The notes: generated by a model from the letters alone, not told the origin. DNA of 64,000 bases from Glutamicibacter halophytocola (GCF_001302565.1 NZ_CP012750.1:2604001-2668000); one strand, 5' to 3'; numbered from the stretch's first letter, positions 40,767 to 49,859 are shown. Numbers and translations: made by a program.

Positions 40767-41889
40767 ATAGCGGCGGACGGCTCATCGCCTTCTTGACCCA
40801 TTCGGAGGTGACGTTCAGCGTCGTGATCGTGGCGTTGCGCAATGGCAAGCCAACTGGCCGCTCGACAAATCGGGCTACCAGGTACGCCCAACCCAGCATG
40901 AACACAACCAATCCGAAGAGCAGCACGTACTTGTTCATGACGCCATGAAGTTCTTCGATGATCCACCAGCCCCACAGCTGGTGGAAAAGGTATAGCGGGA
41001 AAGTCAGCGAACCAGCAACGGCCATCCATCGTGTCTGGATGTGCTTGAGCGGCGTCAGCGTGCATACCGCCAAAATGGCTACGCAAACCACCGCGAGCAC
41101 TTGGAAGTGCCACGCTGGAACGTCGAGTCCGGAAAGATAGCCAGCATCGAAGCGGCCCTTGATTCCGGTGAAGAATGCGGCGATTGCGGTATCAAGAATC
41201 AGCAGCAGCCAGCGCAGGAGCGTGTGGCCGTTTTGGTAGATCAAGTACATCATCATGCCGGCGGCGAAGAGGGCGGCATATTGGCCGGCGAACCAGTCCT
41301 GAACCTTATCCAGCTGGGTGAAGTGAAGATAGAGGCCAATGGCCGGCCACAACGCGCACAACCACATAATGTGCTTGTTCTTGACCAGCCCGAGGGCCAG
41401 CAGCAGGCCGAGCAGGATATAAAAGCGCAGCTCAACCCACAGCGTCCAATAGACGCCATCGAGGTCCTGGATGTTGAAGGCCGACTGCATCATCGTCAGG
41501 TTTGGCAGGATATCGCTGGCGGTTCGCCCGTCGTTGCCCGCTGGCCAGATTTTCAATGACAGCACTGCTGCGGCAATGACGGCCAGCCAATAGGCTGGAT
41601 AGAGCCTTCCGACACGTGATCCGATGAATCCGATGACGTTTTTGCCCTGCAAGGACATCAGGATCACGAAGCCTGAAATCAAGAAGAAAAGCTGCACTCC
41701 CAATTGGCCATACCGGGTGAATTCCGAGAGCACCGGCCAGAATTCTGGAGCCTTGGTCCCCCAGTGGTCATGTCCCCAAGCCGTGTAGTGGTAGAACACC
41801 ACTATCAGAGCAGCGGTGATACGCAGTGCGTCCAATAGACCAAGTCTCGGCGCAGTTGCATGGGTCCGGGGAGCTAGAGAATTCGACAC
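40720..41889 (-). CDS. acyltransferase 3 family membrane protein
   Basis: A 389-residue integral membrane O-acyltransferase (OafA/YrhL type), with about ten helices. The catalytic His region is near the N-terminus: LRITAALIVVFYHYTAW. Such enzymes acylate cell-surface glycans or lipids; the acceptor cannot be told. GTG start with AGG close upstream. It lies between rplL and rpoB and overlaps the convergent deacylase gene tail-to-tail. Confidence 0.9.
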   Translation of the reverse strand: MSNSLAPRTHATAPRLGLLDALRITAALIVVFYHYTAWGHDHWGTKAPEFWPVLSEFTRYGQLGVQLFFLISGFVILMSLQGKNVIGFIGSRVGRLYPAYWLAVIAAAVLSLKIWPAGNDGRTASDILPNLTMMQSAFNIQDLDGVYWTLWVELRFYILLGLLLALGLVKNKHIMWLCALWPAIGLYLHFTQLDKVQDWFAGQYAALFAAGMMMYLIYQNGHTLLRWLLLILDTAIAAFFTGIKGRFDAGYLSGLDVPAWHFQVLAVVCVAILAVCTLTPLKHIQTRWMAVAGSLTFPLYLFHQLWGWWIIEELHGVMNKYVLLFGLVVFMLGWAYLVARFVERPVGLPLRNATITTLNVTSEWVKKAMSRPPLSIPEPKYQQSWHQTR

Positions 41890-41972
41890 CTATTTAGCAT
41901 ATACATTGAACTTGAATAAACGCTGTTAATAGAAACGTTATAAAACAATTCAGATGAAAGTACCAGTTAACG

Positions 41973-42012
41973 GCCAAGGGGCCCACAGGCTTTCGCCTGT
42001 GAACCCCTTGGC
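41973..42012 (-). terminator. terminator of rplJL
   Basis: GCCAAGGGG/CCCCTTGGC outer stem, a small internal loop, inner CACAGGC/GCCTGTG with loop TTTC. 25 bases past the rplL stop. Confidence 0.8.
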
Positions 42013-42037
42013 AATAAGTTGCGAGTGACCGCAGAAC

Positions 42038-42412
42038 TTACTTAACGGTGACGGTAGCGCCGGCAGCTTCCAGAGCTTCCTTAGCCTTCTCGGCAGCGTC
42101 CTTTGCAACACCCTCAAGCAGAGCCTTTGGAGCGCTGTCAACGAGCTCCTTGGCTTCCTTCAGGCCCAGGGAAGTGATTGCGCGAACTTCCTTGATCACT
42201 GCGATCTTCTTGTCGCCAGCCGATTCCAGAACAACGTCGAATTCGGTCTTCTCTTCTGCAGCAGCTTCGCCGCCAGCAGCAGGACCGGCAACTGCAACAG
42301 CAGCAGCGGTTACGTCGAAGGTCTCTTCGAATTCCTTAACGAACTCGGAAAGCTCGATGATGGTCATTTCCTTGAATGCGGAAAGCAGCTCTTCGTTGCT
42401 GAGCTTCGCCAT
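42038..42412 (-). CDS. rplL: 50S ribosomal protein L7/L12
   Basis: Stalk protein that recruits translation factors. N-terminal dimerisation segment [20 protein letters not shown], an Ala/Glu-rich hinge, and the C-terminal domain with [20 protein letters not shown] and [20 protein letters not shown]. 124 residues, normal. Confidence 0.99.
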   Translation of the reverse strand: MAKLSNEELLSAFKEMTIIELSEFVKEFEETFDVTAAAVAVAGPAAGGEAAAEEKTEFDVVLESAGDKKIAVIKEVRAITSLGLKEAKELVDSAPKALLEGVAKDAAEKAKEALEAAGATVTVK

Positions 42413-42484
42413 GGTCGGCGTCCTTTCGGTTTTGGCCCGGGGGCCTAATGAATTTGGGATTACGTTGCGAGAGATCGCGAAAGC

Positions 42485-43009
42485 TTAGGCTTCTGCCGGA
42501 GCTTCCTCGGCAGCAGCGCCGCCGTTGTCCTCTTCGAGCTTTGCACGCAGTGCATCGACGACGCGAGCAGCAGCGGAGGCCGGAGCCTGCAGTACTGCAG
42601 CAACGCGAGCGAGCTGGGTTTCGCGGGATTCCAGTGCGGCCAGTGCAGCGATGCCGCTCTGGTCCAGCGCCTTGCCTTCGAACCAGCCGGTCTTGATAAC
42701 CAGCTTGTCGTTGGTCTTGGCGAATTCCGTGAGGCTCTTAGCAGCAGCAACAGCGTCGCCCTTTACGAAGGCGATAGCAGTTGGGCCGGAAAGCTGCTCA
42801 TCGAATGCATCGATGCCAGCGTTCTTAGCTGCGATTGCGGTCAAGGTGTTCTTCACAACTGCGTACTTGGTCTCCTGACCAAGCGAGCGGCGCAGATCCT
42901 TGAGCTGTGCAACGGTAAGCCCACGGTATTCGGTCAAGACAGCCGCGGTTGCTTCGTTAAAGTCCGCAGTGATTTCTTCAATCGCTGCAGTCTTGCTCGG
43001 GGTTGCCAT
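42485..43009 (-). CDS. rplJ: 50S ribosomal protein L10
   Basis: Base of the ribosomal stalk and, in several bacteria, the autoregulator of its own mRNA. TAVLTEYRGLTVAQLKDLRR and the C-terminal L12-binding helix are visible. 174 residues. The upstream region has a promoter, an L10-leader-like sequence and an attenuator, so self-regulation by L10-L12 is likely. Confidence 0.98.
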   Translation of the reverse strand: MATPSKTAAIEEITADFNEATAAVLTEYRGLTVAQLKDLRRSLGQETKYAVVKNTLTAIAAKNAGIDAFDEQLSGPTAIAFVKGDAVAAAKSLTEFAKTNDKLVIKTGWFEGKALDQSGIAALAALESRETQLARVAAVLQAPASAAARVVDALRAKLEEDNGGAAAEEAPAEA

Positions 43010-43068
43010 AACACTCCTTCCGGGGATTTGTTCGGTACCGTTTCAAAACCGGCGAGGCCATAAAAATA

Positions 43069-43090
43069 GCCCCGCGCAGGAGCACAGGGC
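43069..43090 (-). terminator. attenuator hairpin in rplJ leader
   Basis: On the reverse strand GCCCTGTG pairs with CGCGGGGC around CTCCTG, followed by TATTTTT: a textbook intrinsic terminator, but lying inside the leader 60 bases before rplJ. Fits L10-dependent transcription attenuation. Confidence 0.75.
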
Positions 43091-43094
43091 AGTT

Positions 43095-43196
43095 CAACTC
43101 ATTCAAGTTAAAGCAAATCTATGTAACCTGCGTTGGTTGTCCTTGCGGACCTTTAGGAACATTGGGAATCCAATTGTTCAACCGACGGTCTTCGGT
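43095..43196 (-). ncRNA. L10-leader-like regulatory RNA
   Basis: The predicted rplJ transcript begins just before ACCGAAGACCGTCGGTT (43182-43196 area). GAAGACCG is the sequence shared by known L10 leaders, including that of E. coli, at the kink-turn where L10(L12) binds. Further helices (GGTCC/GGACA region) and the attenuator follow. Boundaries are approximate. Confidence 0.55.
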
Positions 43197-43202
43197 AGTT
43201 CC

Positions 43203-43232
43203 AGTCTAAGCCAGATCATCGGGGCACAGCAA
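43203..43232 (-). promoter_or_regulatory. candidate rplJL promoter
   Basis: On the reverse strand TTGCTG, 18-base spacer, TAGACT. Start near 43196, immediately before the L10-leader motif, which makes the call more credible. Confidence 0.55.
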
Positions 43233-43268
43233 ATCGAAGCTGGACCCAGGATCATGATACTGATCACT

Positions 43269-43398
43269 TAGAAGTGGTTTGGGGTGACGGGACTTATTTA
43301 CCTGCGCTTGGGGAACACGGGCAATAAGTCCCGTCGGGCCTAGAAGCTTGGGGAACTTCTAAGCCTCATCGGTGTATAGCCTTGGGGGATCCATACAC
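43269..43398. other. array of three stem-loops with a shared loop motif
   Basis: Three consecutive hairpins. A is 43287-43334, a perfect 12-bp stem ACGGGACTTATT/AATAAGTCCCGT. B is 43337-43365, TAGAAG/CTTCTA plus GGC/GCC after one mismatch. C is 43372-43398, GTGTAT/ATACAC. Their loops hold GCTTGGGGAAC, GCTTGGGGAAC and GCCTTGGGGGATC on the plus strand (GTTCCCCAAGC type on the other). A degenerate fourth copy, TTAGAAGTGGTTTGGGG, precedes A. The array lies between the rplA terminator and the rplJ promoter, so it is not part of the L10 leader. Active strand unknown; no known RNA family recognised. Confidence 0.7.
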
Positions 43399-43501
43399 AG
43401 ATGTCCGAATTACTCGGCAGTCCAAGCCTATCACCGGCAATTATGGTTTCCTATCTGCACACGGGCTTCGCGGAACAGGCTGGAATCGCCGGTTAAACAC
43501 T

Positions 43502-43534
43502 GAGGGAGCATGCCGGCAATCGGCATGCTCCCTC
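43502..43534 (-). terminator. terminator of rplKA
   Basis: 14-bp stem GAGGGAGCATGCCG/CGGCATGCTCCCTC with a 5-base loop, 20 bases past the rplA stop. It ends the rplK-rplA transcript. Confidence 0.85.
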
Positions 43535-43554
43535 AATTGATTAAGCTACTAGGC

Positions 43555-44259
43555 TTAGGCCTCGACGCGGGTCACGTTCGGGTCAACAGGGATGCCTGGA
43601 CCGAAGGTGGTTGCGAGGGTGGCCTTCGAGATGTAGCGGCCCTTCGAAGCCGAAGGCTTCAGGCGCAATACCTCTTCAAGAGCTGCTGCGTAGTTCTCGG
43701 TCAGCTGCTTCTGGTCGAACGAAACCTTGCCAATGATGAAGTGCAGGTTCGAGTGCTTGTCGACGCGGAAGTCGATCTTGCCGCCCTTGATGTCGGTAAC
43801 TGCCTTGGCAACATCCATGGTTACGGTACCGGTCTTAGGGTTTGGCATCAGGTTACGAGGACCCAGTACCTTACCCAAGCGGCCAACCTTGCCCATCAGG
43901 TCAGGGGTAGCAACTGCTGCGTCGAAGTCAACCCAGCCGCCCTGGATCTTTTCGATCAGGTCGTCCGAGCCAACGAAGTCGGCGCCAGCTTCGCGAGCTG
44001 CTTCTGCCTTGTCGCCGTTAGCGAAAACAACCACGCGGGCGGTCTTGCCGGTGCCGTGTGGAAGGTTGACGGTACCGCGGACCATCTGGTCAGCCTTGCG
44101 TGGGTCAACACCCAAGCGGAAAGCAACCTCAACGGTCGAGTTGGTCTTCTCGCCTGCGGTCTCCTTGGCCAGGGCAATTGCCTGGGCCGGAGCGTAGACG
44201 TTGTTGTCGGCATCGATCTTAGCCGCGGCGGCTACGTATGCTTTGCTGCGCTTTGCCAT
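43555..44259 (-). CDS. rplA: 50S ribosomal protein L1
   Basis: Mobile L1-stalk protein, translational repressor of rplKA in many bacteria. [20 protein letters not shown] and [15 protein letters not shown] are hallmarks. 234 residues. Paired with rplK upstream. Confidence 0.99.
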   Translation of the reverse strand: MAKRSKAYVAAAAKIDADNNVYAPAQAIALAKETAGEKTNSTVEVAFRLGVDPRKADQMVRGTVNLPHGTGKTARVVVFANGDKAEAAREAGADFVGSDDLIEKIQGGWVDFDAAVATPDLMGKVGRLGKVLGPRNLMPNPKTGTVTMDVAKAVTDIKGGKIDFRVDKHSNLHFIIGKVSFDQKQLTENYAAALEEVLRLKPSASKGRYISKATLATTFGPGIPVDPNVTRVEA

Positions 44260-44292
44260 CTGCGTTTTCTCCTTATGCAGTCGTGGTCATAT

Positions 44293-44343
44293 GGACCGCG
44301 CGCGGTCCTGCCACGGGCGAATCGATCAGCTGATCGTTTCGCC
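44293..44343 (-). other. palindrome and long hairpin in rplK-rplA gap
   Basis: A 16-bp perfect palindrome GGACCGCG/CGCGGTCC (44293-44308) is followed by a hairpin GGCGAA-T-CGATCA-GC-TGATCG-T-TTCGCC (44316-44343). Both lie in the 135-base gap. Candidate L1-binding or processing structure; no T-run. Confidence 0.6.
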
Positions 44344-44394
44344 TTAGATTAAATTCTTTGTTGCTCTTCACCAGGTGAACAGCGGAAGGCGGAA

Positions 44395-44826
44395 TTAGCC
44401 TTCTACGGTCACACCCATGGAGCGAGCGGTACCGGCGATGATCTTGGCTGCGGCAGCCAGATCGTTTGCGTTCAGGTCAGCCATCTTGGAGGTGGCGATT
44501 TCCTCAACCTGTGCCTGGGTCAGGTTTGCAACCTTCAGGGACTGAGGAGTGCCCGAACCCTTTGCAATGCCAGCAGCCTTCTTGATCAGCTCTGCTGCAG
44601 GAGGAGTCTTGGTGATGAAAGTGAACGAACGGTCTTCGTAGACGGTGATTTCAACTGGAATCACGTTACCGCGCTGCGACTCGGTCGCTGCGTTGTAAGC
44701 CTTGCAGAATTCCATGATGTTGACGCCGTGCTGACCAAGGGCTGGACCAATTGGCGGAGCTGGGTTAGCAGCACCTGCCTGGATCTGCAGCTTGATGAGT
44801 CCGGTGACCTTTTTCTTTGGGGCCAT
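44395..44826 (-). CDS. rplK: 50S ribosomal protein L11
   Basis: GTPase-associated-centre protein, thiostrepton target region. [20 protein letters not shown] and [12 protein letters not shown], plus the C-terminal [12 protein letters not shown]. 143 residues. A small hairpin TGGCT..AGCCA (44883-44905) lies in its leader. Confidence 0.99.
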   Translation of the reverse strand: MAPKKKVTGLIKLQIQAGAANPAPPIGPALGQHGVNIMEFCKAYNAATESQRGNVIPVEITVYEDRSFTFITKTPPAAELIKKAAGIAKGSGTPQSLKVANLTQAQVEEIATSKMADLNANDLAAAAKIIAGTARSMGVTVEG

Positions 44827-44956
44827 GTCGGGTCCTTCTTACTCTTGCGTTTCCCGCGGCACAGGAGCGTGGCACGGGGATCTGGCTATCGTGGCGCGAC
44901 AGCCAAACGCGCCCTCACATCGATAAGCGACCGATATGGGGCACGAAGACTTAATA

Positions 44957-45805
44957 CTACTGGATCTTGGTGACCTGGTTGAAGTTCAGGGTCACTGGGG
45001 TTTCGCGTTCGAAGATCGAAACCAGTACCACCAGCTGAGCTGCATCCAGCTTGATTTCCGAGATCGTGGCCGGCATCGTTTCGAATGGACCATCGTTGAC
45101 GATAACCGATTCGCCAACCTCGAAGTCCACAGTGACCTCAGTGATTGGAGCACGACCAGGCTTGGAAGCCGATGGCTGCTCTACTGGGTCGACCACGGTG
45201 TGCTCAAGCATGGAGAACACTTCGTCGAGGTTCAGCGGGTTGGGATCGTGGGCGTTTCCAACGAAACCGGTGACGCCTGGAGTGTGTCGAACAACACCCC
45301 ACGAAGCGTCGGTGAGCTCCATGCGAACCAGGACGTAGCCCGGGATGCGCACGCGGCGGACGATCTTGCGCTGGGTGTTCTTGACCTCAACGACTTCTTC
45401 CATCGGCACCTGGATGTCGTAGATGAACTCTTCCATGTCCTGGGTCTGGATACGGGTTTCCAGGTTCACCTTGACGCGGTTTTCGTAGCCGGCGTAGGTG
45501 TGGATGACAAACCAGTCACCAGGCAGGCGGCGCAGCTTCGAACGGAATTCTTCCTTGAGGCGAGCAACCTTGTCTTCGCCGGATTCCTCGGCGTCGGCTT
45601 CTTCAACCTCTACGTCAGATTCAGCAACCTGAGCATCTTCGTCAGATTCAACTTCAGCAACCTGGGCATCTTCAGCATCTGCGGCTGGGGCTTCGGTCGA
45701 GTCGATATCAACCTCAGCGGCTGCATCTACCTGATCGCTGTCGGCTTCAACGAACTCGTTTTCGACCTCGTCATTAATCTGCGGTTCGAGTTCCTTGTCG
45801 GACAC
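44957..45805 (-). CDS. nusG: transcription factor NusG with acidic N-terminal extension, GTG start
   Basis: Binds RNA polymerase to modulate elongation, and links to Rho or ribosomal S10. NGN domain from about residue 95 ([53 protein letters not shown]). C-terminal KOW domain from about 225 ([20 protein letters not shown]). About 80 Asp/Glu/Ala-rich residues precede it, a known actinobacterial feature. The GTG giving (M)SDKELEP has AGGAG five bases ahead; a longer frame has no such site. Confidence 0.97.
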   Translation of the reverse strand: MSDKELEPQINDEVENEFVEADSDQVDAAAEVDIDSTEAPAADAEDAQVAEVESDEDAQVAESDVEVEEADAEESGEDKVARLKEEFRSKLRRLPGDWFVIHTYAGYENRVKVNLETRIQTQDMEEFIYDIQVPMEEVVEVKNTQRKIVRRVRIPGYVLVRMELTDASWGVVRHTPGVTGFVGNAHDPNPLNLDEVFSMLEHTVVDPVEQPSASKPGRAPITEVTVDFEVGESVIVNDGPFETMPATISEIKLDAAQLVVLVSIFERETPVTLNFNQVTKIQ

Positions 45806-45880
45806 TGCAGCTCCTGCTTTCTTTGACTGAATGACACTGAAATTGCCTCGGGGGCGATTATACCTCCGAGGCAACTAAAC

Positions 45881-46129
45881 TTACTGTTCTACCTGTTTAG
45901 TGAACAGGAGGATCGAACCTTGCCCAAAGACGAAATCCAGGGCTGTCACGATCAGCATCACCACGACAACAAATCCGACAACTACCAAGAAGTAATTGAG
46001 CAATTCGCTACGGGTCGGGGTGACTACCTTTTTAAGTTCCGCGATTACCTGACGGAAAAACAGCATGATTTGGGCAAAAAAGCCCTTCTTCTGCTTACTC
46101 TTTCCAGAGTTGAGAGCAGATTCGGTCAC
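45881..46129 (-). CDS. secE: preprotein translocase subunit SecE, GTG start
   Basis: Small essential clamp of the SecYEG channel. QVIAELKKVVTPTRSELLNY is the conserved amphipathic cytoplasmic helix, followed by one membrane span (FLVVVGFVVVVMLIVTALDF). I start at GTG (GAGGA five bases before it), giving 82 residues; a longer frame exists upstream. Directly precedes nusG. Confidence 0.95.
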   Translation of the reverse strand: MTESALNSGKSKQKKGFFAQIMLFFRQVIAELKKVVTPTRSELLNYFLVVVGFVVVVMLIVTALDFVFGQGSILLFTKQVEQ

Positions 46130-46246
46130 GTTCTTCCTCGTTTCAATTTTTTTGGCCAGTTGAAACAATCACGGTGCGTCGTAGCCTGACCGACCACAAC
46201 ACACCGTGACGTGAGTAATTCGCTGAGCGACAAAATCGCTACTGCG

Positions 46247-46319
46247 CAGGGCAGACAGGACTCGAACCTGCAACCTGCGGTTTTGGAGACCGCTGCGCTA
46301 CCAATTGCGCCACTACCCT
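46247..46319 (-). tRNA. tRNA-Trp (anticodon CCA)
   Basis: Complete cloverleaf on the reverse strand: acceptor AGGGTAG/CTGCCCT (one G-U), D-loop with AATTGGTAGC, anticodon loop CTCCAAA with CCA, and T arm GCAGGTTCGAGTCCTGT. Discriminator G; the 3' CCA is not encoded. Its position before secE-nusG is classic in actinobacteria. Confidence 0.97.
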
Positions 46320-46366
46320 TCGGAGCTTTTCTCGCTCCACCTAGATCATCTTAGCGGATAAAAGCA

Positions 46367-46510
46367 TCAAGCTTGTTCCGTTGCGATGTCTCGGCAACGA
46401 GAAATAACTTTACGCAACGAAATCGCAAATGTCGAACTGACAACCCATGGTGTGGCGCAGAACGCATAGATCAGCGCCCATTGATCCGCGTTGATGTCAT
46501 TTTCACTCAT
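46367..46510 (-). CDS. possible 47-aa membrane peptide
   Basis: [20 protein letters not shown] begins a frame with one hydrophobic segment (about residues 11-32) and a basic tail, as in single-span membrane peptides. There is no clear ribosome-binding site, and composition alone supports it. It might be nothing. Confidence 0.22.
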   Translation of the reverse strand: MSENDINADQWALIYAFCATPWVVSSTFAISLRKVISRCRDIATEQA

Positions 46511-46587
46511 GGTCGATTGATCTGGGGTGCAGGGAACTAAACTGGGAAACAACAGCTGTCCCCATAGACTTCAGGACGAATTCTCAC

Positions 46588-47787
46588 ATGTCTCGAATTT
46601 CTCGCCGCATCGGCGCAATCTCCGAATCCGCGACCCTCGCCGTCGACGCCAAGGCCAAGGCCCTGAAAGCCGCTGGACGCCCAGTCATCGGGTTCGGTGC
46701 CGGTGAACCTGACTTCCCAACGCCTGGCTACATTGTTGAAGCTGCGCTCAAAGCTGCAACAGATCCGAAGAACCACCGCTACTCCCCTGCTGCTGGCCTT
46801 CCAGAGCTGCGCGAAGCCATTGCGGAAAAGACCCTGCGCGACTCCGGCTATGAGATCTCCGCATCCCAGGTCCTGGTGACCAACGGCGGCAAGCAGGCCG
46901 TGTACAACACCTTCGCCACCTTGCTCGATCCAGGCGACGAGGTCATCGTTCCAGCTCCATACTGGACCACCTACCCTGAAGCTATTCAGCTGGCCGGCGG
47001 CAAGGCGGTCTCGATCTTCGCAGGCCCGGAACAGGGCTACAAGGTCACTGTGGAGCAGCTCGAGTCCGTGCTGACCGATCGCACCAAGGTGCTGCTATTC
47101 GTTTCGCCGTCGAACCCTACGGGCGCGGTGTACTCGCCAGAGCAGGTTCGCGAGATCGGCCAGTGGGCAGCTTCCAAGGGCCTGTGGGTTGTCACCGACG
47201 AAATCTACGAGCACCTGACCTACGGAGATGCCAGCTTCAGCTCCATCGCCACCCTGGCTCCGGAGCTGGAAGACCGCGTCGTCATCCTCAACGGCGTCGC
47301 CAAGACCTACGCCATGACCGGTTGGCGCGTTGGATGGATGGCCGGCCCAGCCGACGTCATCAAGGCCGCCACCAACCTGCAGTCGCACGCCACCTCGAAC
47401 GTTGCCAACGTTTCCCAGCGTGCCGCGCTGGCTGCCGTCTCCGGCCCATTGGATGCTGTCAATGAAATGAAGACCGCTTTCAACCGCCGCCGCCTGGCCA
47501 TCGTCGAGGGCCTGAACGCCATTGACGGCCTGCACTGCCCAACTCCGGAAGGCGCGTTCTACGCATACTCGGACGTTCGAGGACTGCTCGGCCGTGAAAT
47601 CCGCGGCGTCGTCAACAACACCAGCGCCGAATTGGCCGCCTTCATCCTGGAGCAGGCCGAGGTCGCCGTTGTCCCAGGCGAAGCCTTTGGTCCATCGGGC
47701 TACATCCGCATGTCCTACGCGCTGGGGGATGCCGATCTCGCTGAAGGCGTAGCACGCATCGCCAAATTGCTCGGCGAAGCCAAGTAG
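46588..47787 (+). CDS. aspartate aminotransferase (class I, PLP-dependent)
   Basis: Subgroup I-beta (AspC/AspB type) aminotransferase, 399 residues, interconverting aspartate/oxaloacetate and glutamate/2-oxoglutarate. [13 protein letters not shown] at the N-terminus, NPTGAVY for the cofactor, [12 protein letters not shown], and the Schiff-base Lys239 in [19 protein letters not shown] lies before the ATG. Shares a bidirectional terminator with the response-regulator gene downstream. Confidence 0.95.
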   Translation: MSRISRRIGAISESATLAVDAKAKALKAAGRPVIGFGAGEPDFPTPGYIVEAALKAATDPKNHRYSPAAGLPELREAIAEKTLRDSGYEISASQVLVTNGGKQAVYNTFATLLDPGDEVIVPAPYWTTYPEAIQLAGGKAVSIFAGPEQGYKVTVEQLESVLTDRTKVLLFVSPSNPTGAVYSPEQVREIGQWAASKGLWVVTDEIYEHLTYGDASFSSIATLAPELEDRVVILNGVAKTYAMTGWRVGWMAGPADVIKAATNLQSHATSNVANVSQRAALAAVSGPLDAVNEMKTAFNRRRLAIVEGLNAIDGLHCPTPEGAFYAYSDVRGLLGREIRGVVNNTSAELAAFILEQAEVAVVPGEAFGPSGYIRMSYALGDADLAEGVARIAKLLGEAK

Positions 47788-47805
47788 GCACAGCCTCAAC
47801 GCAGA

Positions 47806-47849
47806 CTGCCGGTGGGCCAAGGAACTCCTTGGGCCACCGGCAGTTTTTT
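47806..47849. terminator. bidirectional terminator, aminotransferase / response regulator
   Basis: CTGCCGGTGG..CCAAGGA pairs with TCCTTGG..CCACCGGCAG, one internal mismatch and a 2-base loop, followed by TTTTTT on the plus strand. Serves the convergent genes on both sides. Confidence 0.85.
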
Positions 47850-47861
47850 GCCCCGCTGCGA

Positions 47862-48530
47862 TTAAAGGATCTTCCGGTCCACGGCCCAGCGGGTGAGTTC
47901 ATGCCGATTGGACAGCTGAAGCTTGCGCAGGACATTCGATACGTGGGACTCCACGGTTTTCACCGAGATGAACAATTCCGTAGCCACTTCCTTGTAGCTG
48001 TAGCCGCGGGCGATCAAGCGCATGACCTGCAATTCGCGGTCCGAGAGCAGATCCAGTTCCTCATCGACGGCCGATACTGCGGTGCTGCTGCCAAATGCAT
48101 CAAGCACAAAACCGGCCAGGCGCGGCGAAAAGACCGCGTCGCCAGCGGCCACACGACGCACCGCATCAGAGATTTCCTCACCCGAAATGCTCTTGGTGAC
48201 ATAGCCGCGCGCACCGGCGCGGATCACCGTGACCACATCTTGCGCTGCATCAGAAACACTCAGCGCCAGGAACTTCGTTGTCCCCAGCAGCTGGGTGCAA
48301 TTCTTCAGGACTTCGGCGCCTCCCCCAGCCCGTCCGCCAGGCAGGTGGACATCAAGCAACACCACATCAGGCTTTTGCTCGGTAATCACCGCGATGGCTT
48401 CCTCAACGCTTCCTGCCTCCCCAACTATTTGCATGTCATTGGCGAGGTCCGCTTTCAAGCCGGAGCGAAAAATCGCGTGATCGTCGACAAGGACTACACG
48501 ATAGCTTTGGGTGCTGTTTTCGATACTCAT
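47862..48530 (-). CDS. NarL/LuxR-family response regulator
   Basis: 222-residue regulator. Receiver: VLVDDHAIF, phosphoacceptor Asp60 in VVLLDVHLPGG, and Lys in GYVTKSISGEE. C-terminal LuxR HTH: LSDRELQVMRLIARGYSYKE and FISVKTVESHVSNVLRKL. Its start overlaps the stop of the PspC-histidine-kinase gene by four bases, so the two are a pair. Probable target: the divergent PspC gene set, whose promoter region holds a palindrome. Confidence 0.94.
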   Translation of the reverse strand: MSIENSTQSYRVVLVDDHAIFRSGLKADLANDMQIVGEAGSVEEAIAVITEQKPDVVLLDVHLPGGRAGGGAEVLKNCTQLLGTTKFLALSVSDAAQDVVTVIRAGARGYVTKSISGEEISDAVRRVAAGDAVFSPRLAGFVLDAFGSSTAVSAVDEELDLLSDRELQVMRLIARGYSYKEVATELFISVKTVESHVSNVLRKLQLSNRHELTRWAVDRKIL

Positions 48531-49792
48531 GAATGTGGTTCTTCCTGCGTAGTGTTCCTAGGCATGCTCAGCCGGATCTCGGTTCCGGTTTCGCTGCTGC
48601 GTATCGTGGCCTTGCCACCAGCACGCTGCATGCGTCCAATAATCGACTCCCGCACTCCATGTCGGTCCTCGGGAATCCCGCCAAAGTCAAAACCCTCCCC
48701 GCGGTCGCGGACAAAGACTTCAACAGCAGTCTCCGAGCACTCGATGTAGACGGAGATCTTGCCCGGCGCGTGCTTGGCCGCATTCATCATGGCTTCCCTG
48801 GTAGCCGCGACCAGCGCCTGCTGCCCTTCGAAGCCTTGGGCGTTTCCCACGGCGATGACTTCAACATCGCGCAGCAGCAATTGTTCGATGTCGCTGGCTT
48901 CGTGTTGCACCTCGACCACAACGTCTTCATCGTCCAGGTCCTGGTTGCCGTAGAGCCACTGGCGCAACTCGCGTTCCTGGATGCGGGCCAAGGTCCGCAC
49001 CGCGGCAGGGTCATCACTGCGCTTTTGGATGACGGCCAAGGTCTGCAAGACCGAATCGTGCAAGTGGGCTGCGAACTCCGCGCGTTGTGCGGATGCCTGC
49101 CTGGAACTTCTTTCGGCCAGGAAATCGCGCCAAAGCCTAGTCCCCCATGGCAGCAAGACGACCACTGCACCGACGATAATGGCTATCGCGGCCCACATCC
49201 CGCCCAGCAGATCCGCCACGCCGACGGAACCGCTGAGGATGGTAAGCAAGCCACCGATGACCAGCAACAACCCCAGGCCAAGCCGAATCAGAAGCGGCGC
49301 CGATTTCTTCCTGCCCGGCCTGGTGACCTGTTCATCCAATTGCAGCCATGCCAAGAGTATTCCGGCAATGATTCCCAGCGAAGGCCAGATCAGATCCCAG
49401 CGGATATTCCATCCTGACCACTGGGCCAAAGCCAGCACGGCCAGCACCAGCAGCCCGCAGCCGATCAGAAGTTCACGCCAGGAGGAATTCTTCTCCCATC
49501 CTTCCCTGGAGCGGAACAAGCCCTGCTGGACCCTGTTCATCTCCTCGGCAAGGCTTCGCCTTCTGGTTCCCCAGGACCTGATTTCATCGGCCTGTGCTTC
49601 TTCCGCGCTTGGGACAAAGACCCAAAGCCACGCGTAGAGCAGGATTCCGATACCGCCACAGGCGGTCAAGGCGATAAACCCCAGCCGGACGTAATTCAGT
49701 GGAATTCCCAGATGGGCTGCCAGTCCGCCACTGACGCCAGCGATCATGCGATGCTCGCTGCGCACCAAAAGGCTTCGTTCAGGGCTTTCCAT
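48527..49792 (-). CDS. PspC-domain sensor histidine kinase
   Basis: 421 residues. N-terminal PspC domain (HRMIAGVSGGLAAHLGIPLN at about 14-33, then a membrane helix to residue 60), four more helices (about 108-215), then HisKA_3 with AAHLHDSVLQTL (phosphoacceptor His245). An ATPase domain follows, with REAMMNAAKHAPG (N box) and FVRDRGEGFDFGGIP. The PspC module as sensor suggests it detects envelope stress through the PspC partners encoded divergently. Confidence 0.94.
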   Translation of the reverse strand: MESPERSLLVRSEHRMIAGVSGGLAAHLGIPLNYVRLGFIALTACGGIGILLYAWLWVFVPSAEEAQADEIRSWGTRRRSLAEEMNRVQQGLFRSREGWEKNSSWRELLIGCGLLVLAVLALAQWSGWNIRWDLIWPSLGIIAGILLAWLQLDEQVTRPGRKKSAPLLIRLGLGLLLVIGGLLTILSGSVGVADLLGGMWAAIAIIVGAVVVLLPWGTRLWRDFLAERSSRQASAQRAEFAAHLHDSVLQTLAVIQKRSDDPAAVRTLARIQERELRQWLYGNQDLDDEDVVVEVQHEASDIEQLLLRDVEVIAVGNAQGFEGQQALVAATREAMMNAAKHAPGKISVYIECSETAVEVFVRDRGEGFDFGGIPEDRHGVRESIIGRMQRAGGKATIRSSETGTEIRLSMPRNTTQEEPHS

Positions 49793-49843
49793 AGTTCTAA
49801 GTCAAGCACGTTATGACCGATTTTTGGTGTTTGATCACCACAT

Positions 49844-49859
49844 CTAGGGGCACCCCTAG
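49844..49859. promoter_or_regulatory. palindrome in divergent PspC promoter region
   Basis: CTAGGGG-CA-CCCCTAG, perfect 7-2-7, in the 126-base region between the kinase and PspC genes. TGGTG-N6-CACCA (49825-49840) lies beside it. Likely a binding site for the adjacent response regulator. Confidence 0.5.

Noticed and set aside
43269..43398. Stem-loop array as a CRISPR or 6C RNA
   Set aside because: Units are not equal repeats with equal spacers, so not CRISPR; loops carry only 4-5 cytosines on the reverse strand, short of the 6C family definition.
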